64,000 nucleotides of DNA from Pseudoips prasinana (GCA_951640165.1 OX621241.1:7450001-7514000); one strand, 5' to 3'. Positions 22,050 through 32,248 are shown, numbered from the stretch's first letter. Numbers and translations: made by a program. The notes: generated by a model not told the origin, from the sequence alone.

Positions 22050-22140
22050 CGGATAGCGCAAGACTGGAAATTGTGGAGATTATTTGGGGGAGGCATTTGT
22101 CCAGCAGAAGCCGTCTTACGGCTGATAGGATGATCATGAT
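22050..22140 (+). repeat. RTE-type LINE 3' tail fragment
   Basis: GGATGCGGATAGCGCAAGAC, then ATTTGGGGGAGGCATTTGTC-CAGCAG and CGGCTGATAGGATGAT. Confidence 0.7.
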
Positions 22141-22179
22141 AACAGCCTTTTTTATTTAGTGCGTCTGAGCCGCTATGAT

Positions 22180-22500
22180 GTGGCACTCAAATGCCACTGG
22201 AAGCCGCAGGATGTGGAAAGTGCTTGCTTATCGTATGGGTAGTGGTAACCCTAGTCTCAGAGTTGATCAAGCTGCCCAGTAGGCCTCCAACATGGCTTAA
22301 CGACTGTTGTCTAATGACTACAGCCGGGACCGACAGCTTAACGTGCCCTCCGAAGCACGGAGACGCTCAGTAATTAAACCACTTTGGCGGTCACCCATCT
22401 ATAGACTGACCGCCAGCCACCAGCCACCGCCAGCCTTGCTTAACCTCGCTAATCGCTTATGGACCGGTGAGAGCATCTAGCTATGAGAGGGAAGTGCAAG
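22180..22500 (+). repeat. Interspersed repeat E, long copy
   Basis: The most extended copy in the window: CCACTGGAAGCCGCAGGATG, GACCGACAGCTTAACGTGCC, CGAAGCACGGAGACGCTCAG, AATTAAACCACTTTGGCGGT and the closing GACCGGTGAGAGCATCTAGC-TATGAG. CACC/GCCAGC is locally duplicated at 22410-22430. Confidence 0.75.
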
Positions 22501-22556
22501 ACTTACTTTTTCCGGCAGTGGAAGACTTTCGGCTGATATGATGATGATGATGATAA
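22501..22556 (+). repeat. RTE-type LINE 3' tail fragment with (ATG)n
   Basis: CCGGCAGTGGAAGACTTTCG-GCTGATATGATGATGATGAT. Only the last 50 bases of the family. Confidence 0.65.
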
Positions 22557-22935
22557 TAAGTCACTTCACTTTATAATTATAAAGAAAACAGTCTTGAGCT
22601 ATCCTGACGTACTCCAGATAAAAGTAAAGTGTCTTACGCTTTTATCAAAGCATACTTTTATATCAGTTAAACTCATAACTAATACAAAAGCAACTTTAAT
22701 TTCAATAACTAAATCTTATGTTGAGCTAAATACTCTTATCAACATGTCGTTTTTCTAACATTTCTGTGAGTTTTTATAAGACAGACAAAAATGTTGTCAT
22801 TGGCGTTAGCGACATGTGAGCGATAAGTGAGTCACTTATGATGAGTCTAAAGAAAACAAAATATAAAACGAACTCAAGCTCTCGATGATAATGAACCATT
22901 ATTATCATATAAGGTTCAAGTTTTCTTTATATCAT

Positions 22936-23035
22936 AGGGCGACAAACGAGCTAGTGGGTCACCTGATGGTAAGTGATCACCGCCGCCCATGGACACTCGT
23001 AACACCAGAGGAGTCGCGGGTACGTTGCCGGCCTT
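22936..23035 (-). repeat. 3' end of the CR1/Jockey-like LINE family
   Basis: It matches the 3' end of the LINE at 50728-52588: GACAAACGAGC-AGTGGGTCACCTGATGG, TGATCACCGCCGCCCATGGA and TTGCCGGCCTTTAAGA. The copy is a severely 5'-truncated insertion. Confidence 0.8.
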
Positions 23036-23399
23036 TAAGAGTCAGCAAACAATCGTTACTGACCCTTCCCCCCACCCCAATGAGCTGTGGCGATCTTACT
23101 CATACTCAGGAACACAACATTAAATTATTAATGTTATTATTAAGGAATGTCTTATGGAAGGTGGAGGTACTTCCCCAGTAGGGTTGCTCTTTCAGCGAAT
23201 CAACGCTGTGCCCTACCTCTCTTAAATCCATACGTTTCGTTATTTATATGAGTTTGTAAACAAACTGATACTAAAGCCTCAGAGCATACCGAATGACATA
23301 ATTATAATCATCTTTAATTCCCTTTGAGAACGTATCCTTAAATATGTTTATATGAGGGAAAGCGACTCGGCTTCTGTATTATCTTCAGTGTTCCATATC

Positions 23400-23590
23400 C
23401 GAAGGGAGCTAACGGAGCCCTATTACTAAGCCTCCGCTCTTCGTTCGTTTGTCTGTCTATCAGCGGACTCTATCTCATAAACTGTATTAGTTTGACAGTT
23501 GAAATTTTCGCAGAGTGTTTTTTACCATTTCAGATATGAAAACTAATAATTTTGTCCTGGAATCCTGAAATGCAGGGTTTCCTAGTTTAG
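23400..23590 (+). repeat. Interspersed repeat J
   Basis: GTTCGTTTGTCTGTCTATCA, TATCTCATAAACTGTATTAG and AGTTGAAATTTTCGCAGAG, a repeat widespread in moths and butterflies. A related reversed copy is at 10590-10740. Confidence 0.5.
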
Positions 23591-23934
23591 GCTCCAGCCC
23601 ATTTCATTAGTATATAAAATTAGAAATACCTGTTTTCTTTATTTATATCTAGTATTTACTGTGTGGTGGAAAATAAATACATTTTTATTATATTATTAAT
23701 TTTTATTAATAAAAGAACAGTTAAAAATAAAAAAGGATTACCATACACGTAACAAAGTAAAGTGAGATAATTATGGTTTTTGCTCGGTGACAGACAATCT
23801 TTTCCGATGGTCCGGAACCTTTCGTATTAGAGTAGCATCGCACTTGGCCAATTTAGTTTCACGTTATTATTACGTGAACAATTAAACTAGTACAACTAGA
23901 TGCACTGCCAACTACCAATTTATCTCCCTGCATT

Positions 23935-24082
23935 GCTTTGGTTCATCTAACGGTTATCTTGAAGAGATTGCTGTATTAGCTTTAAGACCGCCGTTTGTAC
24001 CATATTATAAAAGTTAACTGATGTGATAATGTTATGCTTCGATTTGGTGCAATAAAGTGTTATCTATCTATCTAAACATGAT
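23935..24082 (+). repeat. Retroposon tail K
   Basis: TCTAACGGTTATCTTGAAGA, TAAGACCGCCGTTTGTACC and TGGTGCAATAAAGTGTTATC followed by TATCTATC. Same family as 16835-16965. Confidence 0.75.
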
Positions 24083-24359
24083 TTAAGATTTAGTTATATT
24101 AACTTTAAAATATATACAGCTCAAATCCATGTATTTAGTATACAATCTACATAAATACCAATAACTCTCAGAAAATCGAACGCCTATGCAAATAGAGAAT
24201 TGCGGATTATTTAAATCAACAGAGGATTACAGTGTTACCGCAGATTCAGATTGGGTAAATCTCCTAATGGTAGAGGTCTTCTAATCTAAAATGGTAGGCC
24301 TCTCCACTGTTTTTACAGTCCAACTTCATTTACAAATACCTACTGTGGATGGGAGTGAA

Positions 24360-24675
24360 ACCAGTATTGAGATAACTGATATATTACGCATACTACTTTT
24401 CTTTTGTAAGTACATACTTATATAATAATAAATTTATTTCCAAACCAAAAGAAAACAAAAATACATAGGCATTATTATAAACAGTTACTTAGTACAATGT
24501 TATTAACAAAACGGTTATTAACAAAACCTGTACTTTGAATAGATAATTAACACCCAGACTCAGGACAAACAGACATGTTCATGCACACAAATATCTGCCT
24601 TGGGTGGGAATCGAACCCATGACCTCCGGCGTGAAAAGCAAGGATTTGCCAACCACGCCAACAGGCCCGCGATTC
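24360..24675 (-). repeat. SINE-A copy, split by an insertion
   Basis: Reversed SINE-A: the head at 24600-24670 has GGTGGGAATCGAACCCATGA (reverse B box) and CCAACCACGCCAACAGG; the body at 24545-24600 has CACCCAGACTCAGGACAAAC. The remainder resumes at 24365-24422 (TACTACTTTTCTTTTGTAAG). About 24423-24540 is foreign, starts AATAATAAATTTATTTCC and looks like a reversed LINE tail. Confidence 0.7.
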
Positions 24676-24709
24676 CGTGGTATATTCAGTTTATTACACA
24701 ATTACATTA

Positions 24710-24840
24710 CATCATCATCATATTAACCGAAATACGCCCACAGCTGGACAAAAACCTCCCCCAAAAATCTCCACAATTGCCGGTCTTGCGCTACCCACAC
24801 CCAGCGGGTTTCAGCGACCCTCACAAGGCATTTTGTAGGT
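24710..24840 (-). repeat. RTE-type LINE 3' tail fragment
   Basis: Reversed: CCACAGCTGGACAAAAACCT, CCAAAAATCTCCACAATTGC and CGGTCTTGCGCTACCCACAC. Confidence 0.75.
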
Positions 24841-24854
24841 CATGCTGTTATAAT

Positions 24855-25440
24855 TAGTATTCAAATTCAAATTTCCTTTATTGCTTGTTACAGGTTCTTT
24901 ACAATTTTATAGTTGTTATCATGCGTTATAAGTCCGCTGTAACATACCCATAGGGTGTACAATATTTTCTAAAACTAAAGTTCAAATATAATCTCCTAAC
25001 TCCAGATAAACACATATATTATCAATTTACTAAATACAAGAATAAAGAAAAATTATATATATTATTAAATGTCAATATTATAAGCATCAATGTCATAGTT
25101 ATCTAGCAATTGTCAAGTAACATAATAATAATTAAAAACGCGTTGGGCTTAAGTTAAACACACAAAGTTACATAAAAAAGGTACAGTTTTACACATGTTT
25201 GTCATTGATGAAATCCTTCATTGAATAATATACCTTACATATTAAAAATTATTTTAGTTTATTTTTATATTCATATATTTTGTCAATTTTTTTAATATGA
25301 TTTGGCAGTTGGTTATATATTTTGACCCCAATCACAAATACACTTTTTTGAAACTGTATTGTTCTACAGAGTATATTTTTGTGTCTCGGATTTTTTAGAC
25401 ATTCATAATCTCGTATGTTTCTTTTTATCATTAATGCGAC
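24855..25440 (-). pseudogene. LINE ORF2 C-terminus and 3' UTR (Jockey/CR1-like), 5' truncated
   Basis: On the minus strand 25431-25249 encodes about 60 residues of the final domain of a LINE polyprotein. Val-Lys-Ile-Tyr-Asn-Gln-Leu-Pro-Asn-His-Ile-Lys-Lys is the usual near-terminal signature. It is followed by ~390 bases of 3' UTR ending in the tail that reads ATTCAAATTCAAATTTCC on the plus strand (24861-24878), a common LINE terminus in Lepidoptera. The reverse-transcriptase core and everything upstream of it is missing, so this is a dead 5'-truncated insertion. Confidence 0.65.
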
Positions 25441-25910
25441 TTCGTAAATATATAAAGAAGGTAAAGTTAGAACTTTGAATTTTCAAAAAAAATAAGTATT
25501 AAGTGCTTTATGGCGAATAAGTTGCGAATAAGTTCAGGTAGTCGCCTTCTTACTACTTCAAGGTCCTCGTATTTTGGTTTAGGCAATGGCCATGACGGAG
25601 TGCACTTAGAATCCGCAGATTGGACGTTCTTAAAGTCGCGTAATAATATATGTCACGTGTTCTTATTTGCGCATGCCAAAACTGGTCGCTCCATAAATAT
25701 AAAACAAAAAAAAAAAAAGAAGCTGCTAAAGTGGAATAGAGCGAATCTCGTCATGTTCTGTCTGCTGTCCTTGCTGACGTTCTGTATCAATAACTAGAAT
25801 TGAGATTTATTACTTTATTTAAAAATCTAATAGTTCTATGTTGCTATACGTGAATTTCCTTTTAATATCTTGATCAAACCCGACGTATTTACATTTCTTT
25901 TCACCTTAAA
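25441..25910. other. Gene-free stretch with an A-run
   Basis: A 95-codon frame (25510-25797) crosses a 12-base A run at about 25706. No domain was recognised. The A run could be a retroposon tail, but no target duplication was seen. Confidence 0.4.
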
Positions 25911-25916
25911 TAAGCC

Positions 25917-26440
25917 GGTTGGCGCGGTTGGTAAATGCTTCCCACCCAGGAAAGATAATTGTGTGCATGAACATGTCTGTTTGTCCCGATTCTGGGGTAA
26001 TTGGAACGAAGTTCCTTATCGCGCGTTGTGAAAGGCGGCTGGACGGAAAAAAATCTTACGAAAAGTTGTCACGACACTTTTTGCAGGTGTGCGGCGTGCG
26101 CATGTTTCTCTGTCTGTCACTCTTTCTCTCTTATAGAAAGCAGGCTAGATATTTTCATTTCTATTTCGCATTGAACAGTGTGGTGTCGCGACGATTATTT
26201 TTGTTGAGTGTATACAGGTTTTTTGTACATAATAAATAATAAGAAATAACTTCGTTCCATCCGGGTGTCCCTTGACACCTTTCAAGTTTTTTATCTATAT
26301 AAGTATGTATTTACTAAAGAAATAGTATATGTTGTCATTTTCATAAAAAAAATGTAATTTATCAGTTATCTGGATTCCATAGTACAAGTTCTGCTTAGTT
26401 TGGGATCAGATTGTATAAATAATGTCACAGGATATTATTA
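25917..26440 (+). repeat. SINE-A copy split by MITE-2
   Basis: The head GGTTGGCGCGGTTGGTAAATG and body CATGAACATGTCTGTTTGTC precede the insertion. The SINE resumes after it with TATCTATATAAGTATGTATT and continues to CTGCTTAGTTTGGGATCAGA. The B-box region is shortened. Confidence 0.75.
26003..26290 (-). mobile_element. MITE-2 inserted in SINE-A
   Basis: It begins GGAACGAAGTTCC (itself an imperfect palindrome) followed by TTATCGCGCGTTGTGAAAG, and ends AACTTCGTTCC-ATCCGGGTGTCCCTTGACACC. The same sequence occurs in the opposite orientation at 31467-31735, with matching ends. No coding capacity; the family was not identified. Confidence 0.75.
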
Positions 26441-26886
26441 CAATGGATTGCACTCGGGAAATTTACCGTAGTATGATTTATTTCAATTCTAAGTGTAATT
26501 TGACATTTCAACAGAAGTTCGCTTTGCAATTGCTCTTGCCATGAAACACCATACAAGTTGACTTTTTAAAGCCTGTTTGCGGAATACAGATGCGTTCGTA
26601 TCATTTTCAGGGTTGGATTTCATGATGGTCGTCCGACTTCTGCTGTGAACAACAAAAACATCAATGTTATATACCGTATGATCCAAACAGATGGGCATGT
26701 GATCTACCATTAGAATTGGGCATCCTTAGATATAGGCATGAGTCAGATACAATTAATCAATCATATTATAAGTTAAAGAAACATTGTTTTGAATGATTAA
26801 ATAGGGACATTTTTATTAAAGTAAGTGGATTACGTAAGTATTGGATTACTTGTCATAGAAGACAGTACGACAGACTTGTCAAAGAA
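26441..26886. other. 5' flank of the gustatory receptor gene
   Basis: No repeat or clear promoter element was recognised. A 73-codon frame on the minus strand (26489-26710) shows no domain. The receptor's promoter presumably lies here, but I cannot point to a TATA box or initiator. Confidence 0.4.
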
Positions 26887-29800
26887 ATGGATATAATATT
26901 AATTTTATTGAAAATAGAAAATATCATAGGGGTGTATAGAAACTACTGTTGTTATGGGAAGTGTGGAAAATTACTTGTGATAATTCGTATTATATTAGAA
27001 CTGTTAATTTCTATTGCAATCATGGCGAGCAATTTATTTCGAAAAGAAAACAGCGTACATATTACTGCTGGTGATTTCTGGTTTATGCCCATGTTTCATA
27101 TATTGTTCTTCCTGAGAAACTTCGGTATTATATTTTTAGCAGTGTGCCGTTCGAATTTCTATAAACATTTTTGTGAAAACGTAAAGAAAGCTCAGAACTA
27201 TTACAAAGAAGATCCATTGTATATAAAATCTATTATAAAACTAAAGAAATTTGGCTTAGGTTTTATAATTACATTTACCATTTTAAAAATTCTTATCGCT
27301 TTAATTAAAATATATGAATCAGAGTCCAGCAAATCATTTTTATTCATGGAGTCATTAGTTTATATTTTCTATGACATGTTTATTAATTTACGCTATTTCT
27401 TGGAACATTTAGCGGTCTATGTAAGAATAGCTGTAATTTACGAATTATTGAGATGCTTGACCAATTCTGTACATCAAATAGAAAAGAAACACAGTGATAT
27501 AGTAAAATATGAAGCTGGAACCAATAGTTACTTAGATGTAACAAAAGAAGTCGAACGTTTAGCAACGACGTACAAATATATCCTAACTGCCAGTAAAAAC
27601 ATATCAAATTGTTTTAACTTATTGGTAATTTGAATATTCTTTAATTTTATTACAAGAAAATAAGAGTTTGATATGGCCCGAAGAATTACAAAGATCGTAG
27701 AACCGACGGCCGCTGAAGCAGAAAGGTTCTTGAGTGGTGACTACGAACCAGAAGATGCAGTGCGGGCAGGCACCCCGCGCGATTTCGTTGGAGGAGGGTT
27801 GCATGAGGCCGGCAGTTGGGGAGTACTTTGAGACCTTTGTCCAGCAGTGAACGTCTGATGATGATGAGTGTGATATTAATTGCTTAATTTATTTTGCAGT
27901 TACTATTTATATTTGGATCAACCGTATTTCAGATGGTATCTTGTTCTTGCAACATAATAACTATTGTTAAATTACATTTGGTAAGTCGTTTAAAATGTTT
28001 TACAGATACATATTATTATGTGATTTAAAAACTTATTGGGTTCAATTTACACTGCCGCAGAATGCAATGGAAACGACTTAAAAAATTTATACATATAATA
28101 ATGAACAGGCGAATGCTCAAGAAAGCGCACGAATTCCCCGAAAGACGCACGACCACTAATTTCTCTCCTATGTAAATTGAATCTTACGCAATGGAAATAG
28201 AGTTTATTATGTCATGTAAATTTTTGTTGCAAAAATTCGCTTCCATTCCATTTCGCGGCGGTGTAAATTAAACCTTACTGAACACTAACAACCTTCAATA
28301 TTTTACAGATTGACAACAACCATTATAATCCATTTTTTACTTATTATTTGTTTTTTGTGCATTTCATTGCCTATGTTCCACTATTAAAAATTGGCCAAAA
28401 TTTGCACAATGAAGTTGATTCTCTCATCAAAGCTCTTGCAAGGCTCTACACTAACATGGAGTTAGGTAAGTCGGTTTCGTGTCTTTAATTATTATCAGAT
28501 AGCTCAAGCAGTCTCAGAAATCTGTCTCCCGAAATCTCCCAGTATCATTTATTCAAACCTTTTTCTTATTAAACACATTTATAATACATAAAAAAAAGAA
28601 TTATATTTTACTTATATACATATCATTATTATTATATTGATGACATCTTTATTTTCAATATACTCTATTTTGTTCGTGTCTTGGAAATTAATAGTTAATG
28701 GTGCTTTTGTCACTTCGTTAAAATGTGTGTCATTTGGAAAATTACTTTTGTCTGAACATGTTTAGAATTTCTAATGCTTCTACTTTTTTTTTTTTTATTA
28801 TTATTATTATTTACAAGGAATATACATTATAATCACTATCTTAATAGCATCCAAAAAACCACTGAGGTTTAAACCGGTGCTATAATGAGCCTCCTAAATC
28901 TAATTTACTTACTAACTACATACTCGTAATATACACAAATAATACACGCAAAACTTAAATTTAACAAAATACATCTCAATGTTTTCATAAAGATCATCTT
29001 TCGATGGAAGCCAGAAAATATTTCTTTAGTTGACTTTTAATATTTGTAATTGTTAAATGACTACAAAGATCTGAGGGCAAGCTGTTAATGAGTCGTGGGG
29101 CAATGGAAAAACTTCTAGAGACAGTTTGTTAAAATGTATTATTATTCATAAAAGTAATGTAACTAAATGGTGCCCCTAAAGTACAAATTAATAAATTGGA
29201 CCCCAAACAGGTGAAGCCGATTCCCAACTATTGTTAAATATTTGATTCGTCTAGTTGTTTTTGATGTGAAACATCTATAGCCGCACGTAAAACAGATTTC
29301 TGGCGTGGCGACACATGCCGTGGTTTTTTTTTTTTAGTTCCTATCACAATATGTTTTCTTCGACTTCGACTTCTACTTGGACTTCGACTTGACTTCGACT
29401 TTGACTTCGACTGCGACTTATACTTCGACTTCGACTGCGACTTATATTTCGACTGCGACTTCGACTGCGACTTATACTTCGACTTCGACTTCGACTGCGA
29501 CTTATACTTCGACTTCGTCTTCGACTTCGACATGACTTCAACTGCGACTTATACTTCGACTTCGACTGCGACTTATACTTCGACTTCGACTGCGACTGCG
29601 ACTTATACTTCGACTTCGACTTCTGCATATTACTTTTACAAAATAATGTCGATGTTTCACATCTGCCAGGCGTCCCGTGACGGCTCACATTTTTTTTTTA
29701 CTATCTATATTTACTTTTATTATTACAGGCATTAAATTCCGAAAATCTATCTGTTTTAGATTTGATTGTTTGAATCTTCTTCTTACCTCGAGTACAATAT

Positions 29801-30314
29801 CGATTTTTTTAAATCGAAATTTTGTAAGTAGATAGAACTTAGCCAAAAGAAAATGACAACTATCCCGTTATCATATGCATTTCCTAGAATAAACTTTCAC
29901 GAACTAGCGAAAATAATAGCAGAGCTAACCTTTTTTCAAATCGGCCTGCTGGCTGTATGTTAAATCCGCAACCAGGACCAATCTCTGTGTGACGAACAGA
30001 ATCATTTATTGTGTGTCTGGGTGTAATTTTTCAATCAGTTGTTTTGTGCCATAGCTCTGTATAATTTAGGATCAAATGCCAGTGTGTTGGATGTCCCAAG
30101 ATATTTATTTGTTTATTTAAATCCGCCTTTCCTGTTTTCAGATTCAAATAAAGCAGAATCAAGAACGATTAAAGATCTACATCGCTTTGTTACCACAAAT
30201 CCGATAACAATAAAGTTTGAAACCTTCTCATTGGGCATGCATATCTTGCCTGTGATATTGTCTAGTGTCGCGACACAAGTTGTTGTTATATTGCAATTTA
30301 ATCATGTTATATAG
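26887..30314 (+). CDS. Gustatory receptor, four exons, 382 codons
   Basis: Insect chemoreceptor of the gustatory receptor (7tm_7) family: a multi-pass ligand-gated cation channel subunit in the membrane of taste neurons. Exons are 26887-27624, 27900-27980, 28309-28465 and 30142-30314. Donors are GTAATT, GTAAGT and GTAAGT; acceptors are TTTTGCAG, TTTTACAG and GTTTTCAG. Phases 0, 0 and 1 join without a stop. Length fits the family (about 350-450). Hydrophobic spans lie near residues 32-50, 70-88, 115-138, 155-185, 246-270, 288-305 and 350-376. The last exon ends Ala-Thr-Gln-Val-Val-Val-Ile-Leu-Gln-Phe plus four residues: the family's C-terminal Thr-Tyr-x5-Gln-Phe signature with Tyr replaced by Gln at 371. 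The intron before the last exon is a typical conserved Gr position. The ATG at 26887 has an AAAG-A-A-ATGG context. Ligand not predictable; a divergent, bitter-type or orphan lineage is likely. Confidence 0.88.
27660..27875 (+). repeat. RTE-type LINE 3' tail in receptor intron 1
   Basis: CGTAGAACCGACGGCCGCTG, GGTTCTTGAGTGGTGACTAC and ACCTTTGTCCAGCAGTGAAC followed by TGATGATGATG. It fills most of the 275-base intron and is inserted in the same direction as the gene. Confidence 0.75.
29256..29695 (+). mobile_element. Repeat G copy in receptor intron 3, expanded by a hexamer array
   Basis: The ends match 33641-33850: TTTTGATGTGAAACATCTAT-AGCCGCACG at the left and GATGTTTCACATCTGCCAGG-CGTCCCGTGACGGCTCACAT at the right. 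GATGTGAAAC and GTTTCACATC form imperfect terminal inverted repeats. Between them the 33.6-kb copy has only a few bases where this copy has ~270 bases of repeats. Confidence 0.8.
29355..29630 (+). repeat. Hexanucleotide (CGACTT)n minisatellite
   Basis: An array of CGACTT units with variants CGACTG, ATACTT and TGACTT, often grouped as a ~24-base higher-order unit containing CGACTGCGACTTATACTT. All frames stay open across it, giving spurious 99-114-codon Ser/Lys/Arg or Thr/Ser/Tyr reading frames on both strands. It is not a coding region; it sits inside an intron. Confidence 0.85.
29995..30110 (+). repeat. SINE-A 3' relic in receptor intron 3
   Basis: GTGTGTCTGGGTGTAATTTT, TCAGTTGTTTTGTGCCATAG and TTTAGGATCAAATG match the middle and 3' part of SINE-A, worn and 5' truncated. 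Confidence 0.6.
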
Positions 30315-30318
30315 ATTT

Positions 30319-30324
30319 AATAAA
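30319..30324 (+). promoter_or_regulatory. Polyadenylation signal AATAAA of the receptor gene
   Basis: AATAAA lies five bases after the receptor's TAG stop, implying a very short 3' UTR, followed by a GT-containing region near 30340-30375. Confidence 0.6.
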
Positions 30325-30544
30325 GTCTGATAGAGAACATAGTGTTAGGACAATGTAATCTTCTGGTGTGTGTCATAGTTATAATGTTGTATATTGGCTT
30401 TAAATGATATATTCAAACTTTTTTTATTTATTAATTTAAATTGTAATAAACATACATATAGATTATATATAGTATGTTTATATAATGTATAAGCATACAA
30501 ATGTTTGTATAATCTTGTATAATTATGGATGTTTGTTACTCGTT

Positions 30545-30672
30545 CACGCAAAAACTACAGAAAGAAGAGGATCTTGATGAAAGTTTGTAGGGATATAGGT
30601 TATATATCCGAATAACAAATAGGCTATAATTTATAAAGCTGAACACGAGTAAAACCGCGGGGCCCTGCTAAT
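30545..30672 (-). repeat. Short ACTAGC-type retroposon, partial
   Basis: It ends GAACACGAGTAAAACCGCGG-GGCCCTGCTA on the plus strand, the reverse of the family's start. The interior TAGGCTATAATTTATAAAG matches the variants at 46966 and 56284. Confidence 0.6.
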
Positions 30673-30929
30673 ATATAATAACTTATGGGCCTATACCTAT
30701 ACCTACATACGTAATTAGAATTAAGTTTTATATAGTAGGTATCTCATTTGTTCAAAAAATATTGTAACACCTGTTGTTAAGCCTTAATAATAAAACCGGC
30801 GGTGACAACTCGCATGCCAAGCGCGGTGACTACGGCAAAACCCTCCAAAGGCCCAGCAGCGGAAGATATGAGGCTGGTGCTGTATACCCACCCAACCTGC
30901 CGCATACACATAAATCATAAAATAAAATA

Positions 30930-31130
30930 AAAAAGGTTTTTATTCACGTAGACTTTCAAAAAGCGCTTGTAAATAGTCAGAACATGTTTGTAGTAATATA
31001 GTTGTATACATAATTATTTCTAGTTACATAGATATTTAGGTACACGGATTGTATGAAAACATTTATAAAATTTATTTTATAATAACAATTATATTTAGCT
31101 AGCTGGTATTAAATTATTGGATATATATAT
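30930..31130 (-). repeat. Interspersed repeat F
   Basis: AAAAAAGGTTTTTATTCACG, AAATAGTCAGAACATGTTTG and TACATAGATATTTAGGTACA. Copies: 47735-47930 (same orientation) and 49905-50195 (opposite). The T-rich left end reads as a reversed LINE-like tail. Confidence 0.7.
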
Positions 31131-31466
31131 GGATGTAGCTTATACCCTTAGATAAATCTACGACCTTACATATTACTCTAAAGCTAAGTTTAGTCCGTAA
31201 ATCTATAGAAATTTATAGACCTTGAAATAAACAAGATCCACTCAAACATACTGTATCTGGAACACACTCAGGCGGAAAAAAGCCTAACAAGATATGGAAA
31301 TATTTAGAGATCTCGCTTACTTACCAGGGACTGACTTATTCACGTAGGCAATATATGAAGGTTTAATTTAAGACATATTTAAAATTACGGTGATGAAGGG
31401 ACGTTAGATTTAATTCAATAATTTCAAGCTATACAGCAAAATTGAACCATTTGAAATGTAAAATAT
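31131..31466. other. Gene-free stretch
   Basis: No gene or repeat recognised. Confidence 0.45.
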
Positions 31467-31621
31467 AAAACTTCAGAGGTGTCAAGGGACACCCGGATGG
31501 AATGAAGTTATTTCTTATTATTTATTATGTACAAAAAACCTGTATACACTCAACAAAAATAATCGTCGCGACACCACACTGTTCAATGCGAAATAGAAAT
31601 GAAAATATCTGGCTTGCTATA

Positions 31622-31656
<35 letters not shown>

Positions 31657-31735
31657 CAGACAGACAGACAGAGAAACATGTAAGAATTTTTCCGTCTAGC
31701 CCCCTTTCACAACGCGCGATAAGGAACTTCGTTCC
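31467..31735 (+). mobile_element. MITE-2 copy with internal (AG)n expansion
   Basis: Opposite orientation to 26003-26290: GAGGTGTCAAGGGACACCCG-GATGGAATGAAGTTATTTC at one end and CGCGCGATAAGGAACTTCGTTCC followed by A7 at the other. At 31621-31675 it has (GA)13 plus (CAGA)4, where the other copy has only TCTCTGTCTGTCACTCTTTC. Confidence 0.75.
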
Positions 31736-31904
31736 AAAAAAATGATAATTTAAAGTCACGGACGTAGTCAATGGAATAGAAAGTGGTATCTGGGATTTAA
31801 CTGGAATAAAAATGTAATTATATATATTTGTATATGCCGTCTCCGACTAGCCTCCGTCGAGACTGATTCCCTTGGCAAAATTTGACTATGAGGATATTAT
31901 TACA

Positions 31905-32135
31905 TAGACTCACGCCTGTCTCCCAGAGGGGTAGGCAGAGACAACGGACTTCCATTTGTCACGATCCTTGCACACCTCTTTCGCTTCTTTTACTGACATT
32001 ATATTCTTCATACATGCTCGCCGGTTTAGGGTACTTCTGACCTGACCTTTCTTGAGTACGTCTCCGATTTGATCAGACAATGTTCTACGAGGTCTTCCCC
32101 TTCCGGTTGTACCATTCACACAGACCAGGTATACT
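31905..32135 (-). pseudogene. LINE ORF C-terminal tail
   Basis: The minus strand encodes about 69 residues ending at 31910: a Gly-Arg-Gly-Arg-Pro-Arg-Arg-Thr start, a Leu-Lys-Lys-Gly-Gln-Val-Arg-Ser-Thr core, Arg-Arg-Ala-Cys-Met-Lys, and a Lys-Trp-x-x-Val-Val-Ser-Ala-Tyr-Pro ending. This is the basic C-terminal tail of an RTE-like retrotransposon protein common in Lepidoptera. The reverse transcriptase is absent. The frame is intact over its short length, so the fragment is fairly young. A related degraded copy is at 15605-15800. Confidence 0.65.
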
Positions 32136-32208
32136 TTTTTTTGTCAAGATATTATTATTATATATTATTAGTACATGTCTCATTGCTACTAATCTCTATT
32201 AAGACAGC

Positions 32209-32247
32209 CTGCTATAACCAAAAGCAAGATGCTTTTGGTTATAGCAG
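32209..32247. repeat. Perfect 18-bp inverted repeat, 3-base spacer
   Basis: Arms CTGCTATAACCAAAAGCA (32209-32226) and its exact complement (32230-32247) are separated by AGA. It lies immediately left of a SINE-B copy. Confidence 0.9.
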
Positions 32248-32248
32248 A

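Noticed and set aside
25919..26239. 106-codon frame starting in a SINE
   Set aside because: It spans the SINE-A / MITE-2 junction, so it cannot be an old conserved gene.
26489..26710. 73-codon minus-strand frame next to the receptor
   Set aside because: No domain, no splice context and no second copy; length is expected by chance.
29234..29735. Ser/Lys/Arg-rich frames of 99 and 114 codons that look like an SR splicing protein
   Set aside because: They are translations of a hexanucleotide array inside an intron and inside a repeat G copy; both strands and several frames are open for the same reason.
30142..30314. Treating the 91-codon frame from 30039 as a separate gene
   Set aside because: Its first part is SINE-A relic. 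Only the part after the TTTTCAG acceptor is coding, as the last exon of the gustatory receptor.
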